From Dyella mobilis (GTDB taxonomy: Bacteria > Pseudomonadota > Gammaproteobacteria > Xanthomonadales > Rhodanobacteraceae), in assembly GCF_016904945.1 (NCBI RefSeq), contig NZ_JADIKF010000040.1, positions 1,116,001 to 1,180,000 on the forward strand: a DNA stretch of 64,000 nt, read 5' to 3'. Below, in pieces: positions 42,984 to 53,800 of this stretch; the stretch's first letter is position 1; the number at the start of each line of letters is the position of its first letter. Below the pieces are notes generated by a model. It saw nothing but the letters and a program-made list of their open reading frames with translations. It was not told the origin of the DNA and did no database searches. The position numbers and the translations under genes were made by a program.

Positions 42984-44354
42984 ATGACCCAAGCCTCCCC
43001 TACCAACGCCGCACTCGCCGCGCGCGACCTGCAACACATCTGGCATCCCTGCACCCAGATGCACGACCACGAACGGGTTCCCATGGTACCGATCGTCAGA
43101 GGCGAGGGCCCGTGGCTGATCGATGCCGACGGCCGTCGCTACCTGGACGGGATCAGCTCCTGGTGGACCAATCTGTTCGGTCACGCCAACCCCCGCATTG
43201 CCGCGGGGCTCGCCGAACAGGCGAAAACGCTGGAGCACGTCATCTTCGCGGGCTTCACCCATCCCGTGGCGATCGAGCTGGCCGAGCAACTGGTGCGCAT
43301 CACGCCGCCGGGCCTGGAAAAGGTGTTCTTTGCCGACAACGGTTCGGCCGCGGTCGAAGTCGCGCTGAAGATGAGCTTCCACTACTGGCTCAACCAGGGA
43401 CACGGCGAGAAAACGCGCTTCATCGCGCTCACTGGCAGCTATCACGGCGAAACGCTCGGTGCTCTTTCGGTCAGCGACGTGGCGCTGTATCGCAAGACCT
43501 ATGCGCCATTGCTGCTTACGCCGATCCTTGCCCCTTCGCCGGATGCCTATGAAGGCGAGCCGGGCGAATCGCCGGAACAAACCGCCGCACGCCGGCTGGA
43601 AGCCATGCGCGATCTGCTTGAACGGCACGCCGGCGAAACCTGCGCCGTCATCGTCGAACCACTGGTGCAATGTGCCGGCGGCATGCGCATGTACCACCCG
43701 AGCTACCTCAGCGGTTTGCGCGCGCTGTGCGATCGCTACGACGTACACCTGATCGCCGACGAAATTGCGGTGGGTTTCGGCCGCACCGGCACGATGTTCG
43801 CTTGCGAGCAGGCCGGTATCGCACCGGACTTCCTGTGTCTGTCCAAGGGACTCACCGGCGGCACCCTGCCCCTTTCCGCCGTATTGACCACGCCTCGCGT
43901 ATACGAAGCCTTCTACGCCGAATACAACGCCGGCAAGGCATTTCTGCATTCGCACAGCTACACCGGCAATCCGCTGGCCTGCCGCGCGGCGCTGGAAACC
44001 CTAGCGATCTTTCGCGACGAGCCCGTACTGGAACGTAACCGCGGTCTCGCGGCGCATCTAGCGCGTCAACTGGAACCGTTGCGCGACCATCCGCACGTCG
44101 CCGATGTGCGCCAGCACGGCATGATCGCAGCAGTGGAACTGGTGGCGGACAAGAGCACGCGCCGTCCTTTTCCCGCCGAGGAACGACGCGGCCTGCACGT
44201 TTACCTGCATGGCCTGCAAAACGGTGCCCTGCTACGGCCGTTAGGCAACATCATTTATTTCATGCCGCCGTACGTGGTGAACGAAGGCGACATCGATCAC
44301 CTGGTGCGCGTGGCACGCGAAGGCATTGCGCTAGCCGTCAAAAACGGGGCGTGA
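42984..44354 (+). CDS. bioA: Adenosylmethionine-8-amino-7-oxononanoate aminotransferase
   Basis: A 456-aa class III aminotransferase of biotin synthesis that makes 7,8-diaminopelargonate using SAM as amino donor. DLQHIWHPCTQM, DGISSWWTNLFGH and LTGSYHGETLGALSV match BioA. The PLP lysine is in CLSKGLTGG, and the Asp contacting PLP is in HLIADEIAVGFGRTG. ATG at 42984 begins MTQASP; an earlier frame start has no support. It is divergent from gspN, with 62 bp between. Other bio genes are not in the window. Confidence 0.96.
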   Translation: MTQASPTNAALAARDLQHIWHPCTQMHDHERVPMVPIVRGEGPWLIDADGRRYLDGISSWWTNLFGHANPRIAAGLAEQAKTLEHVIFAGFTHPVAIELAEQLVRITPPGLEKVFFADNGSAAVEVALKMSFHYWLNQGHGEKTRFIALTGSYHGETLGALSVSDVALYRKTYAPLLLTPILAPSPDAYEGEPGESPEQTAARRLEAMRDLLERHAGETCAVIVEPLVQCAGGMRMYHPSYLSGLRALCDRYDVHLIADEIAVGFGRTGTMFACEQAGIAPDFLCLSKGLTGGTLPLSAVLTTPRVYEAFYAEYNAGKAFLHSHSYTGNPLACRAALETLAIFRDEPVLERNRGLAAHLARQLEPLRDHPHVADVRQHGMIAAVELVADKSTRRPFPAEERRGLHVYLHGLQNGALLRPLGNIIYFMPPYVVNEGDIDHLVRVAREGIALAVKNGA

Positions 44355-44391
44355 AGGGCCGAGCCCTCGCATTGGTGTGTCTGCAGCGGCC

Positions 44392-44724
44392 TCAGTGATG
44401 TCCGCTAACGGTAATGGCAGGATCCAACTGCTGCAGCGCGGGCCCCAGCTGGGTCTGCCCGGTCGCCTGGATGTCCTTCTGGCTGTACGAACGACCCATC
44501 ACCGGCAGGCATTCCCCCTTCTTGGGAGGAATGAGGCTGCCCGTGTCGCGGATGCAATTGCGGTCGCCAGGCTTGATCGGCGAGGCGTGGACGGGTTGGG
44601 AAGTCTGGGGCGCCGTCGACTGGTCCTTGGGGGTATCTTGCGGCGCATTTTGCGGGGCGGCGCGAGCCGCTGTCGCAAAGCCGGCCGCGACCAGCAGCAC
44701 GACGACGGTAACGAACTTGGACAT
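44392..44724 (-). CDS. Small secreted protein of unknown function
   Basis: A 110-aa protein with a signal peptide (1-22, VVVLLVAAGFATAARA), a Pro/Gln/Thr-rich linker (23-50) and a compact C-terminal part with two Cys (NCIRDTGSLIPPKKGECLPV), likely joined by a disulfide in the periplasm. I recognise the look of small xanthomonad periplasmic proteins but not a named family. It is convergent with bioA. Confidence 0.75.
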   Translation of the reverse strand: MSKFVTVVVLLVAAGFATAARAAPQNAPQDTPKDQSTAPQTSQPVHASPIKPGDRNCIRDTGSLIPPKKGECLPVMGRSYSQKDIQATGQTQLGPALQQLDPAITVSGHH

Positions 44725-44928
44725 GGCAACCTCCTGCTCGCAGGGCGGGGACGGCGAGCCTGCTGTGGGTCAACACCCATGCTGATACGACCCCCGTCCA
44801 GCCGCAAGAGCCGGCCATAAAGACGGCCATATGCGTTCACCTGCATGAACAAAAAGGCCGCCCAGGCGGACGGTCCGTTGTATGCTGGACGGTCTATCCA
44901 GTCATCGAATCCGCTCATCCAGGCTCGC

Positions 44929-45663
44929 GTGCGCACCATCCGCATCCACATCGATCAACCGCTGTCGCCCGCCTCCGAACTGGCCCTGCCCGCGCAGGCG
45001 GCCGAGCACGTTGCGCGCGTTCTGCGCATGAACGCCGGTGACCTGCTCACCGTGTTCAACGGCGATGGCTACGACTACACCGCGACACTGCTGTCGGTCG
45101 GCAAACGCGATGTCGTCGTGCGCATCGACGATCGCGAACGGATCGACAACGAATCTCCGCTGCCGCTCACCCTGGCACAAGGCGTGGCGCGCGGCGAAAA
45201 GATGGACCTGATCGTGCAAAAGGCCACCGAACTGGGCGTGGCGCGCATCGTGCCTTTGTTTACCGAGCGCTCCGAAGTGAAACTGGACGCTTCCCGCGCC
45301 GAAAAGCGCCTGCAACACTGGCGTGCCGTGGCCGCCAGCGCCTGCGAACAAAGCGGACGCGTTTGCATTCCGCAGGTGCTTCCTGCGCAGCCGCTGCAGG
45401 ATTGGCTCAAAGGCCTGCCCGATGACGGGACGCAGCGCCTGGCCCTATTGCCGGAAGGGGCGCTGCGCGCACGGGAACTGCGGTTCGGCGCCGCCGGTGG
45501 AACGCTGGTGGTCGGTCCGGAAGGCGGGCTTGGCGACCGCGACGTGGCGGCATTGCAGGGTGCAGGCTTCCAGGGGCTGCGCCTGGGGCCGCGTATTTTA
45601 CGTACGGAAACGGCGGGATTGGCAGCGCTTGCTGCGTTGCAGGCGTTACACGGCGATTTTTGA
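44929..45663 (+). CDS. rsmE: 16S rRNA m3U1498 methyltransferase
   Basis: A 244-aa SPOUT methyltransferase that methylates U1498 of 16S rRNA. The trefoil-knot motifs VVGPEGGLGDRDV and LGPRILRTETAGLAAL mark the SAM site. ALAQGVARGEKMDLIVQKATELGV (split as LAQGVARGEK and QKATELGV) is also typical. The GTG start at 44929 (VRTIRIHID) fits the family length of about 243; the earlier ATG at 44845 adds a non-conserved stretch. Confidence 0.95.
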   Translation: MRTIRIHIDQPLSPASELALPAQAAEHVARVLRMNAGDLLTVFNGDGYDYTATLLSVGKRDVVVRIDDRERIDNESPLPLTLAQGVARGEKMDLIVQKATELGVARIVPLFTERSEVKLDASRAEKRLQHWRAVAASACEQSGRVCIPQVLPAQPLQDWLKGLPDDGTQRLALLPEGALRARELRFGAAGGTLVVGPEGGLGDRDVAALQGAGFQGLRLGPRILRTETAGLAALAALQALHGDF

Positions 45664-45697
45664 ACGTCGCCGTGCGCCCGATCAGCCCGAGCTGGAT

Positions 45698-46174
45698 TTA
45701 GCTCGCCTGCTGCAGCAACTCGTAAACGTCGCTTTCGATGCCTTCCAGGTCTGGAATCATCGCCACGTCATCGCGCACAAGCACCTGCGCTTTCACACCG
45801 CGCGGCAAAGGCTTGCCGTCGTGCGTGGGAATGATCAGCTCGGCATTGAGCGTCGTCAGGCGCGGGAAACCCTGCGTCAGCACTGCCACGAAAGGCAGTT
45901 CCGGATTGTCGCCCAAGGCCTTGAGCACGGCCACGCGCACACTCAGTTCGGTATCGCCTTCCTGTGCACCGGTGAGCTTGGTGAACGAGATCAACGGCAC
46001 GCGCCAGCCGCGCCAGGCGATGCGCCCCACCAGCCAGTCCGGTGCACCGGCAACCGGCTCGGGCGTGGCGAGCGTGATCACTTCCGCCACGGTGGCATTG
46101 GGCAGCAGCAGGCGCAGATCGCCCACCGGTACCAGCACGCAGCGGATTTCGCGGGGTAGTGGTTGTTCGCTCAT
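45698..46174 (-). CDS. chpC: Chemosensory adaptor, CheW-like (ChpC)
   Basis: A 158-aa CheW-domain protein (about 8-150; VLVPVGDLRLLLPNATVAEVI, WRVPLISFTKLTG). It is the last gene of the Pil-Chp operon and would couple receptors to the ChpA kinase alongside PilI. ATG at 46174 overlaps the chpB stop (ATGA). The name is by position and similarity to Pseudomonas ChpC. Confidence 0.85.
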   Translation of the reverse strand: MSEQPLPREIRCVLVPVGDLRLLLPNATVAEVITLATPEPVAGAPDWLVGRIAWRGWRVPLISFTKLTGAQEGDTELSVRVAVLKALGDNPELPFVAVLTQGFPRLTTLNAELIIPTHDGKPLPRGVKAQVLVRDDVAMIPDLEGIESDVYELLQQAS

Positions 46175-47877
46175 CGGAAGTCCTCGACCAGGCGCACCGC
46201 CAACTCCTGCGGCGAACCTGAAAAACTCGCCAGCCGCTCGGCCAGCACACCATTGACCATGTCGCTGTAGCGATCCTGGACTGAAGATTCGACCCACACC
46301 TGACCGCCGCGGTCGTGAATGGCCTGCGCGCCGGCCACCGCATCAGTGGCATTGCCGGCGAAGACGATCGCCAGTGCGTCGCGGCCGAACACGTTCGCCG
46401 CCATCGTGAAGCTGCTGTCGATCGAAGGCGCCTGTTCGCTGCTGTCCTCGTTCGCGGCCACCATTTCCAGGTGTCCGTCGCGTCGTATCCGCACCTGTTG
46501 TCCACGCGGCACCACCAGCACTTCGCCGGCTCGTACGCGCATTCCCGTTGCAGCCACTTTCACCGGCAACGTACTTTGCGTGGCCAGCGACTGCGCTAAT
46601 TCTTCAGCCGCACCCTGGTTCTGGTGCTGGGTCAGCAAGATCGGCAGCTTCAGGTCGCCAGGCAATTGACCGAGGAAGGCGGACAACGAAACTTCGCTGT
46701 CGCGTGCAGCGCCAAGCACCAGCAAATGTGCAAATGCCGTATCCAGTTCGTGCAGATGCGTCTCGTAGGGCTCGTATTCGTGCTTGAGCGCCACGGCTTC
46801 TTCGAGCGACACCAATTCCAGGCTCATGCCCGGTTCGATCGGAGCCTCGCTTTCGTCCGTCGACTCGACCTTGGGCGCGAGAAAATCGGCGGGGCTGACT
46901 TTCTCCAGGGCAACCGGCTGATGAGGCTTGGCAGCCTCGGTCGAGGTCTCGTCTTCTTCCACGAACCCCCATTCCGGCGCGGTCGGCGCCATGGTCTGCT
47001 GTGCCAGGGTCGCGCGTTCGATCTCAGGCGCCTTGAACTCCTCGCCCACGTCGGCGAGCGAGAGATGGTCCAGGTTGATGTGGAACGCTGGTGCGGCGGC
47101 AACGGGGGCGTGCTCGGAAAGCTCGGCTACCGGCTCGGGTTCGGCGGAAATCTTCGCCGCAGGGGCAGCGACGGGGGCCGGGGTCGGATCTTCCCAGCCG
47201 AAATGGCCATCGTGCAGCGCTGGCAGCTCGTCATCGGCGCTGTACTTCAGGCCGGAACCGAACTGCTCCTCCACCTGTTCAGCCACTTCGCCGGAAGCGA
47301 GCAGAGCCTCCAGCTCGGCAGCCAGCGTCTCCGACTCGGCTTCAAGTTCGCCATGCTCCAAGGGAGCTTCGTGGCTTTGCTCGCCCGTCCACGTATCCGC
47401 GACCGGCTCCAACGAGGGTTCCGTCTCCGGCTCCAGCTCTGCAGCAGGCAGTTCCGCTTGCGGTTCGTGCCACGTCGGCTGTTCTTCGGGCTGTGGCGCA
47501 ACGGGTGTGTCGATCTCCCGCGCATTCTCGGGCCGCGGCGGATCGATGGTTCCGCTGTCGAGCGCTTTGGCCGCCAGGTGACGGGCCCAGCGAGCGCGAT
47601 CCCAGCCTTCGAGAGCGCGACTGGCCTGCGCATCGTTGAACACCACCGGGATGTCGCCGGATTCGATCAACCCGTAGATGCGATCGAGCGTGGCATCGTC
47701 GACGGCATCATCCAGATTGACCACCAGCACATCCACGCCGGTCTCGCGCAGCTTGGTTTCCTCGAAGCTGCTCAGCGGGCCTTCGTGTGCAATCAGCGCA
47801 CCGTGCTCGGAGAGCGCGGTACGCAACAGACCACCCAGCTCAGCGTCATCGAAAAAAAGCGCGAGGCGCTTACTCAT
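46171..47877 (-). CDS. chpB: ChpB-like protein: pseudo-receiver plus inactive-looking CheB methylesterase domain
   Basis: A 568-aa protein. An N-terminal receiver-like fold (1-110) has Asn54 (VLVVNLDD) where the phospho-acceptor Asp should be. Residues about 115-370 are an acidic Glu/Pro/Ala-rich linker. Residues about 380-568 align with the CheB methylesterase domain, but the nucleophile block IGAS(T/A)GG reads LGAARDS, with Ala391 in place of Ser. His418 (LTQHQ) and Asp512 (NATDA) are retained. Known CheB removes methyl esters from receptors with a Ser-His-Asp triad, so this protein is unlikely to do so. It overlaps chpA by 8 bp. Confidence 0.85.
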   Translation of the reverse strand: MSKRLALFFDDAELGGLLRTALSEHGALIAHEGPLSSFEETKLRETGVDVLVVNLDDAVDDATLDRIYGLIESGDIPVVFNDAQASRALEGWDRARWARHLAAKALDSGTIDPPRPENAREIDTPVAPQPEEQPTWHEPQAELPAAELEPETEPSLEPVADTWTGEQSHEAPLEHGELEAESETLAAELEALLASGEVAEQVEEQFGSGLKYSADDELPALHDGHFGWEDPTPAPVAAPAAKISAEPEPVAELSEHAPVAAAPAFHINLDHLSLADVGEEFKAPEIERATLAQQTMAPTAPEWGFVEEDETSTEAAKPHQPVALEKVSPADFLAPKVESTDESEAPIEPGMSLELVSLEEAVALKHEYEPYETHLHELDTAFAHLLVLGAARDSEVSLSAFLGQLPGDLKLPILLTQHQNQGAAEELAQSLATQSTLPVKVAATGMRVRAGEVLVVPRGQQVRIRRDGHLEMVAANEDSSEQAPSIDSSFTMAANVFGRDALAIVFAGNATDAVAGAQAIHDRGGQVWVESSVQDRYSDMVNGVLAERLASFSGSPQELAVRLVEDFR

Positions 47878-50800
47878 TCACCGGCTCCCGCACGTGCAGC
47901 TCCAGCACTTCGCTGATCTGCGCCAACAGCTCGGCTTCCTGGTACGGCTTGCCGAGATAGCGCTCCACGCCGATATCGAAAGCGCGTTGGCGGTGCTTTT
48001 CGCCGGTACGCGAGGTGATCATGATGATCGGCACGTCGCGGAAGCGCGGATCGGCCTTCATCTGCGTCGCCAGTTCGTAGCCGTCCATGCGCGGCATTTC
48101 GATGTCGAGCAGCATCAGGTCGGGCACGCGCTCGTGCAGCTTCTCGATGGCGTCGAGGCCGTCCTTCGCGGTTTCCACTTCGTATTCGTGGCGTTCCAGC
48201 ACGCGTCCGGTGACCTTGCGCATGGTGATCGAATCGTCCACCACCATCACCAGCGGACGCGTACGCACGTCTTCGATCACTGGTGCGACGGTCGCATACG
48301 ACGCGCCCTCGGCCAGCCGCTGTTCGCGGCGGCTGAGGCCGTGACGCACCAGCGGGGCCAGGTCCAGAATCACCAGCACCGAGCCGTCGCCCATGATGGT
48401 GGCGCCGAGAATGCCCGGCACCGAGCTCACCTGCGGACCGACCGACTTCACCACGATTTCGCGCGAACCGATCACGGCGTCGATGCGAATCGCGGCGCGC
48501 AGGTCGCCCGAACGGGTCAGCAACAGCGGCAGTTGTTCTTCGTCGCCTACGTGCCCGGCGGCCAGGCCCAGTAGTTCGGACAGATCGTGGATGCCGAATT
48601 CCTCGCCGTTGTACTCGAACTGCGGATTGTCTTCCGACATCCGCTGCGCGAGCTCGTCCGGACTGATGCGGGCCACGCCCTGCACCGAGGTCATCGGAAT
48701 GGCAAAAGTGGATTCGCCGATACGTACCAGGATCGCCTGTGTCACCGCGAGGGTGAAGGGCAGGCGCAGCACGAAGGTGGTGCCTTCGCCCTGGCGCGAT
48801 TCGATCGCCAGCGAGCCGCCGAGCTGTTTGATCTCGTTGGCCACCACGTCCATGCCCACGCCGCGACCGGCCAGCTGGGTCACGGTGCTGGCAGTGGAGA
48901 AGCCGGTCTGGGTGATCAGGGCCAGCAACTGGTCGTCGCTGAGGCGGGTTTCCGAACGCACCAGGCCGCGCTCGATGGCGCGGTTGCGGATCGCTTCGCG
49001 ATCCAGGCCGCGACCGTCGTCGCTGACGCGCACCACCACCTCGGTGGCTTCGCGCGCCACGCGAATGCGCACGGCGCCTTCTTCGGGCTTGTTGAATTTG
49101 CGGCGATCGTCCGGCGATTCGATACCGTGCGCGACGGCGTTGCGCAACATGTGCTCGAACGGCGCCTTGATGCGATCGAGCAGGTTGCGATCCATTTCGC
49201 CGTGCGCGCCTTCCACGTACAGCTGGGCGCTCTTGCCTTCTTCCTGTGCGGCCTGACGCAGCGTACGGCGCAGGTTCGGCACCATGGTGTCGAACGGCAG
49301 CATACGGGTGCGCAGCAGACCTTCCTGCAGTTCGGAACTCACGCGCGACTGCTGGATCAGCAGCGTTTCCGCCTGACGGGTGAGTTCGTCCAGCATGTTC
49401 TGGATCGAGACCAAGTCCGACACCGATTCGGCCAGCGCACGCGAGTACTGCTGCAACTGGGAGAAACGGTCGAGCTCGAGCGGATCGAACACGTTCATGC
49501 CGGCTTCGCGGTGTTCACGCTGGAAGCGCGCGATGATCTGCGCTTCGGTTTCGATTTCCAGCATGCGCAACTGGCCGCGCAGACGCGATACCGTCTGTTC
49601 CAGTTCGACCAGGTTGAAGCGGTAGGCCGAAACCTGCTGCTCCAGGCGCGAACGATAGATGGCCACCTCGCCGGCGTTGTTGACGAGGCTGTCGAGCAGA
49701 TCGGCGCGTACACGGATCTGTTCCTGCGCGGTGCGTGCCGCTTCTTCGGAAAGTTGTTCCTCGGCGGGCAGCAGCGAAGGCAGCTCGACCTCCGGCAGCG
49801 GAGGCCGCACGGCGGCGACCGGCTCTTGCACGTGCGCTTCGGCTGCAGCTTCGCCGACCGGTGCCTCAGTGGTCGCCGTGCCGCCTTGCAGGCGCTCGAT
49901 CATGGCTTGCGGGTACGCAATGCCCTTGCCTTGCGACACGAGCTGCGTCATGCCGTGCAACTGGTCGAACGCAGCCTCGAGCGTACCGATCAGCGGACCG
50001 GTGCGCTGCGGATCGATGTTGTGCGAACGCTCCAGCAGGCTTTCGATCGCGTGGCTGAGATCGCCGATCGGCGTGACGCCAGCAATGCGTGCGCCACCCT
50101 TGAGGGTGTGCAGCGCACGCAGCAAGCCATGCACGTGGGAAACCTCGGCCGGTTCGGCATGCCACTTGGCCAGAATGCCGTCGGCGTCGTCCAGGATTTC
50201 GCGCGCTTCTTCGCTGAAGATTTCCAGCAGATCCGGATCGATGTGACCGAAGCCGAGCAAAGCCTCCGGTGCAGCGGCGGCTTCCGCCTCGTGGACAGCG
50301 TCGCTGGCCATCGCGGGTTCCGCCTGATGCGTAGCATCGGCTTCCGCGACCGGCTCGGGTTCGCTTGAAACTTCTGCCGCAGGTTCATCGAGCAAGGGCT
50401 CGACGTGCGGAGCAGGTTCGTGATGGGCGGCTTCTTCGATACCAGCCTCTACGCTGCCGGCTTCTTCGACGTCAGTCCCATCGACGCGTGCCTGTTCGGC
50501 GCTGACCTCTTCGGTATCAGCCTTTTCTTCCGCAGCCGGCTCTTCGGCGGCCGGAACCGCGTCGAGCAGTGCATTCGGTGCCTCGTCCTCGACCGGCTCG
50601 TTCGCGGCCAGAGGATCGATGTCGAGACTGTGCTCCACCGGTGCAGCGTCTTCGTTGACGGGCTCGGCGGCAGCCAGGTGATCCGGCTCCAACGCTTCGA
50701 GGCTGGCGAGCAGTGCGGCGAAATCTTCCTCTTCCGCACTGGGCGCAGGTTCGCGGTGTTGCAGCGGCTGAACCGTATCTTTCGCTTCTTCCTTGGCCGG

Positions 50801-53800
50801 CTCGGCGGCTTCGCCCGGCTCAAAGGCAGACAACGCTGCAAGCCAATCGGCCTCGTCGTGATCGGCCAGCGGCTCTTCGCCGTGGTGAGCCGGCGCCTGG
50901 GCCGGTTCGTCTTCGTCCGCGGACGCCGCTTCGACGTGTTCGGCCGCCGCGTCGTGTGCGGTGCTTGCAGGATGCTCGAATTCGATGTGTTCGGCGTGTT
51001 CTTCCGGATGCAAATCCCCGGCAAGGGATTCCGACTCGGCATGGCGGGACTCGAACACGACGTGCGCCATCTGCGGTTCGGGCTGATGATCGCGCAATTG
51101 CTCCAGCCGCTGGATGAGCGCGGAGGCGTCGGGCAGCTGCGGATGGGGCGCATCGAACTGCGCCATCACCTCGTCAACCACATCGGCGCTTTGACGAAGC
51201 AGGCGCACGCCTTCGGTCGACAGCGGTTGACCGGCGGCGCGCAGACGCTTGAGCAGGCTTTCCAGCGGCGACAGCAGATGCATCAGCAGCGGAATCTCGA
51301 CCATCGCGATCGCGCCGTGCAAGGTGTGCACGGCACGCAGCAGGCTGTCTTCCACCGGCAATTCGTCGCCAGCGAAGGTCACTGCATTGCGGATGATCTG
51401 CAGGTATTGCGCCACTTCGCTGCGTAGAATTTCCAGCAGCACCGGATCGACGGGCGGCAATACCGGTTCGTGCACGGATTCCACGTGCGATACCGACTCC
51501 GCTTCCACCGGATGCAAAGCGGCCACGGAATGTTCGGTATGGGTGGCAACCGGAATGGCTTCGATCGAGGCATCCACGCGCGGTACCCGGCGACGCACGG
51601 TGCGACGCACGGTTTCGGTGCTGCCGCCAGTCGTGAATTGCTCCACGCCTGCCTGTTCGCCGGCAGCAAGCTGATCGGCCGTGTGCATGATCGCGCTGAG
51701 CGGCGCCGTCGGCAGCACGCCGTCCTTCAGCATCCCCAGCAGCTGCGGCAGCGCGTGGATGGCATGGCCAACCAGCGCCTGCACGCCGTCGTGCGGAGGG
51801 ATCGTGCCATCCAACACGCGGTTGAGCATGTTCTCGATGTGCCAGGAGAATTCGCCCAGCACGCTGGCGCCGACCAGGCGGCCGGAACCCTTCAGCGTGT
51901 GGAACGAGCGGCGGATCGGCGTCAGCTCGGTGAGCTGGCTGGGATCGGCCATCCAACTGTGCTGGGCCTGGTGCAGGTTGTTGATCTCTTCCTGCATTTC
52001 TTCCAGGAAGATTTCGCGGATGTCGTCGTCGATACCTTCGGTGCTGGCCTGGAAGCCGGCCGTCGCTGCCAACGGATCGGCCACGGCGACCTGCTCTTCG
52101 ATTTCTTCTTCGACCTCGATCCAATGGCCATCGCCGTCGCCTGCCGAGGCGTGCGACGTGGATTCGGTCTCGACCAGGTGCAGGCCGGTGATGTCGTGCG
52201 CATGCGGTGCCGGCGTTTCGCTGCTGCCGAGGAACAAATCGCTCGGATCTTCGCCGTGCGCCAGGCTGACCGGCTCGTTGAGGACCGGCGCCGGTGCTTC
52301 GGCACGCGCGGGCGCCTGCTCGACCGGTTCGGGCATGGCCTTGGCCAGCGGCGGCGGCCAGTAACCCAATCCGCCGAGGCTGTGTTCGGCAACGTCGAGG
52401 ATGTGTTCGAGTCCGCCACGATGTTCGCGCGCGGCTTCGAGGTAATACTCCAGGGCGGCCAGCGCATCGGCGAGCTGGTCCATCTGCGCGCTGCTCGGCA
52501 CGCGTTGGTCCACGCACAGTTCATTGCCGATGAAGCGACCCACGCCTTCGGCAATCTGTGCAGGGCGCGGCGAGGAGAGCATGCGCATGGCGCCGGCGAC
52601 TTCGTCCATCAGGGCCGGCATGCCATCGAGCTGCTCGTGCTGCCAACCCGACTCCACGAACGCCACGATGCCGTTCTTCACCTTGCCGGTGTTGGCCACG
52701 GCTTCGTTCATCAGCGCGGCCAGGATGTGTCGCGCCTCGCTGCGCGGCAGCATGCTGGGCGATTGTTCTTCGGCCGGGGCGTTGTCCGCTCCCAGGCTTT
52801 CGATGTGATCGTCCAGCGAGGCTTCCACGTACAGCAGCGCGCCGGCCACGTCGAGCAGCGATTCTTCGTCAGGGCTGCGCAGGCGGTTGGCCACTTCTTC
52901 GAGCACGCGGCGCTGCTCGTTGATCACCCGGCGCGGCACGTTGAGCGCCAGCATGCCGAGCGTATCGCCCACGCGCTCCAGCACTTCGGCCTGCTCGCCC
53001 AGGCGCGAGGGATCCGCGTCGGCCTGGCGCAGGAACAGGTCCAGCGATTCCTTGACGCGCAGCAGGTCGTCCTTCAACGCGCGCGCCACCGAATCCAGCA
53101 GTGCGCGGTTGTGGCCCGCCATCGAGCCGCGGGCGTGCTCGAGCTCGGTGGCATCGGGCACCAGGCCTTCGAGATTGTAGGTCTGCGCAAGCAACGTCAT
53201 CTGCGGACTGCGTTGCTTGGACTGCGCCACGATGTAGAGCAGCTTGCGCGACAGATCGTCGGCGTCGCCACCTTGCAGGCTGTCTTCGCCTTGCTCGATC
53301 AACTGGCGGATGCTGCGGTCGACGCGGCCGATCAACTGGCGCACGTCCGCGGCATGATTTTTCAGCGCCCCTTGATCGAGACCTTCCAGTACACCCGAAG
53401 CGATCCACCACAGGCGGCGGCCCGGCGTGGTTACGCAGCGCGCGGTAATCGCGGTAAGCGTTTTGCGCATCGCCGTAAGCTGGTTCTGCTCGCCCTGGCC
53501 GCGGAACCAGGCCAGCATCTGTTGCTGGAAGCGCAGGCGCAATTCGCCGATTTCGGCTTTGTGGCGCGCGGCGTCGGCGGCATGGGCAGCAGCCGGCGCC
53601 TGGGCCGGCAGCGGGGTATCGAGATTGGGCGTAAATAGCGCCGATTCGCTGAGCGCTTCCTGCTCGCGACTGGCACGCAACTCGTTGAGCAGAGGCAGCA
53701 GCACGACGGGTACGTCGCGGTGGCCGCTGGAGAGGCGTTCCAGATAGTCGGGCAACTGCATCAGTCCGCGCATCAGCGCGGCGTATGCATCTTCCCGGTG

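Noticed and set aside
51470..53638. A 722-codon open frame on the plus strand
   Set aside because: Antisense to chpA, whose own frame has clear domains; the antisense product has none.
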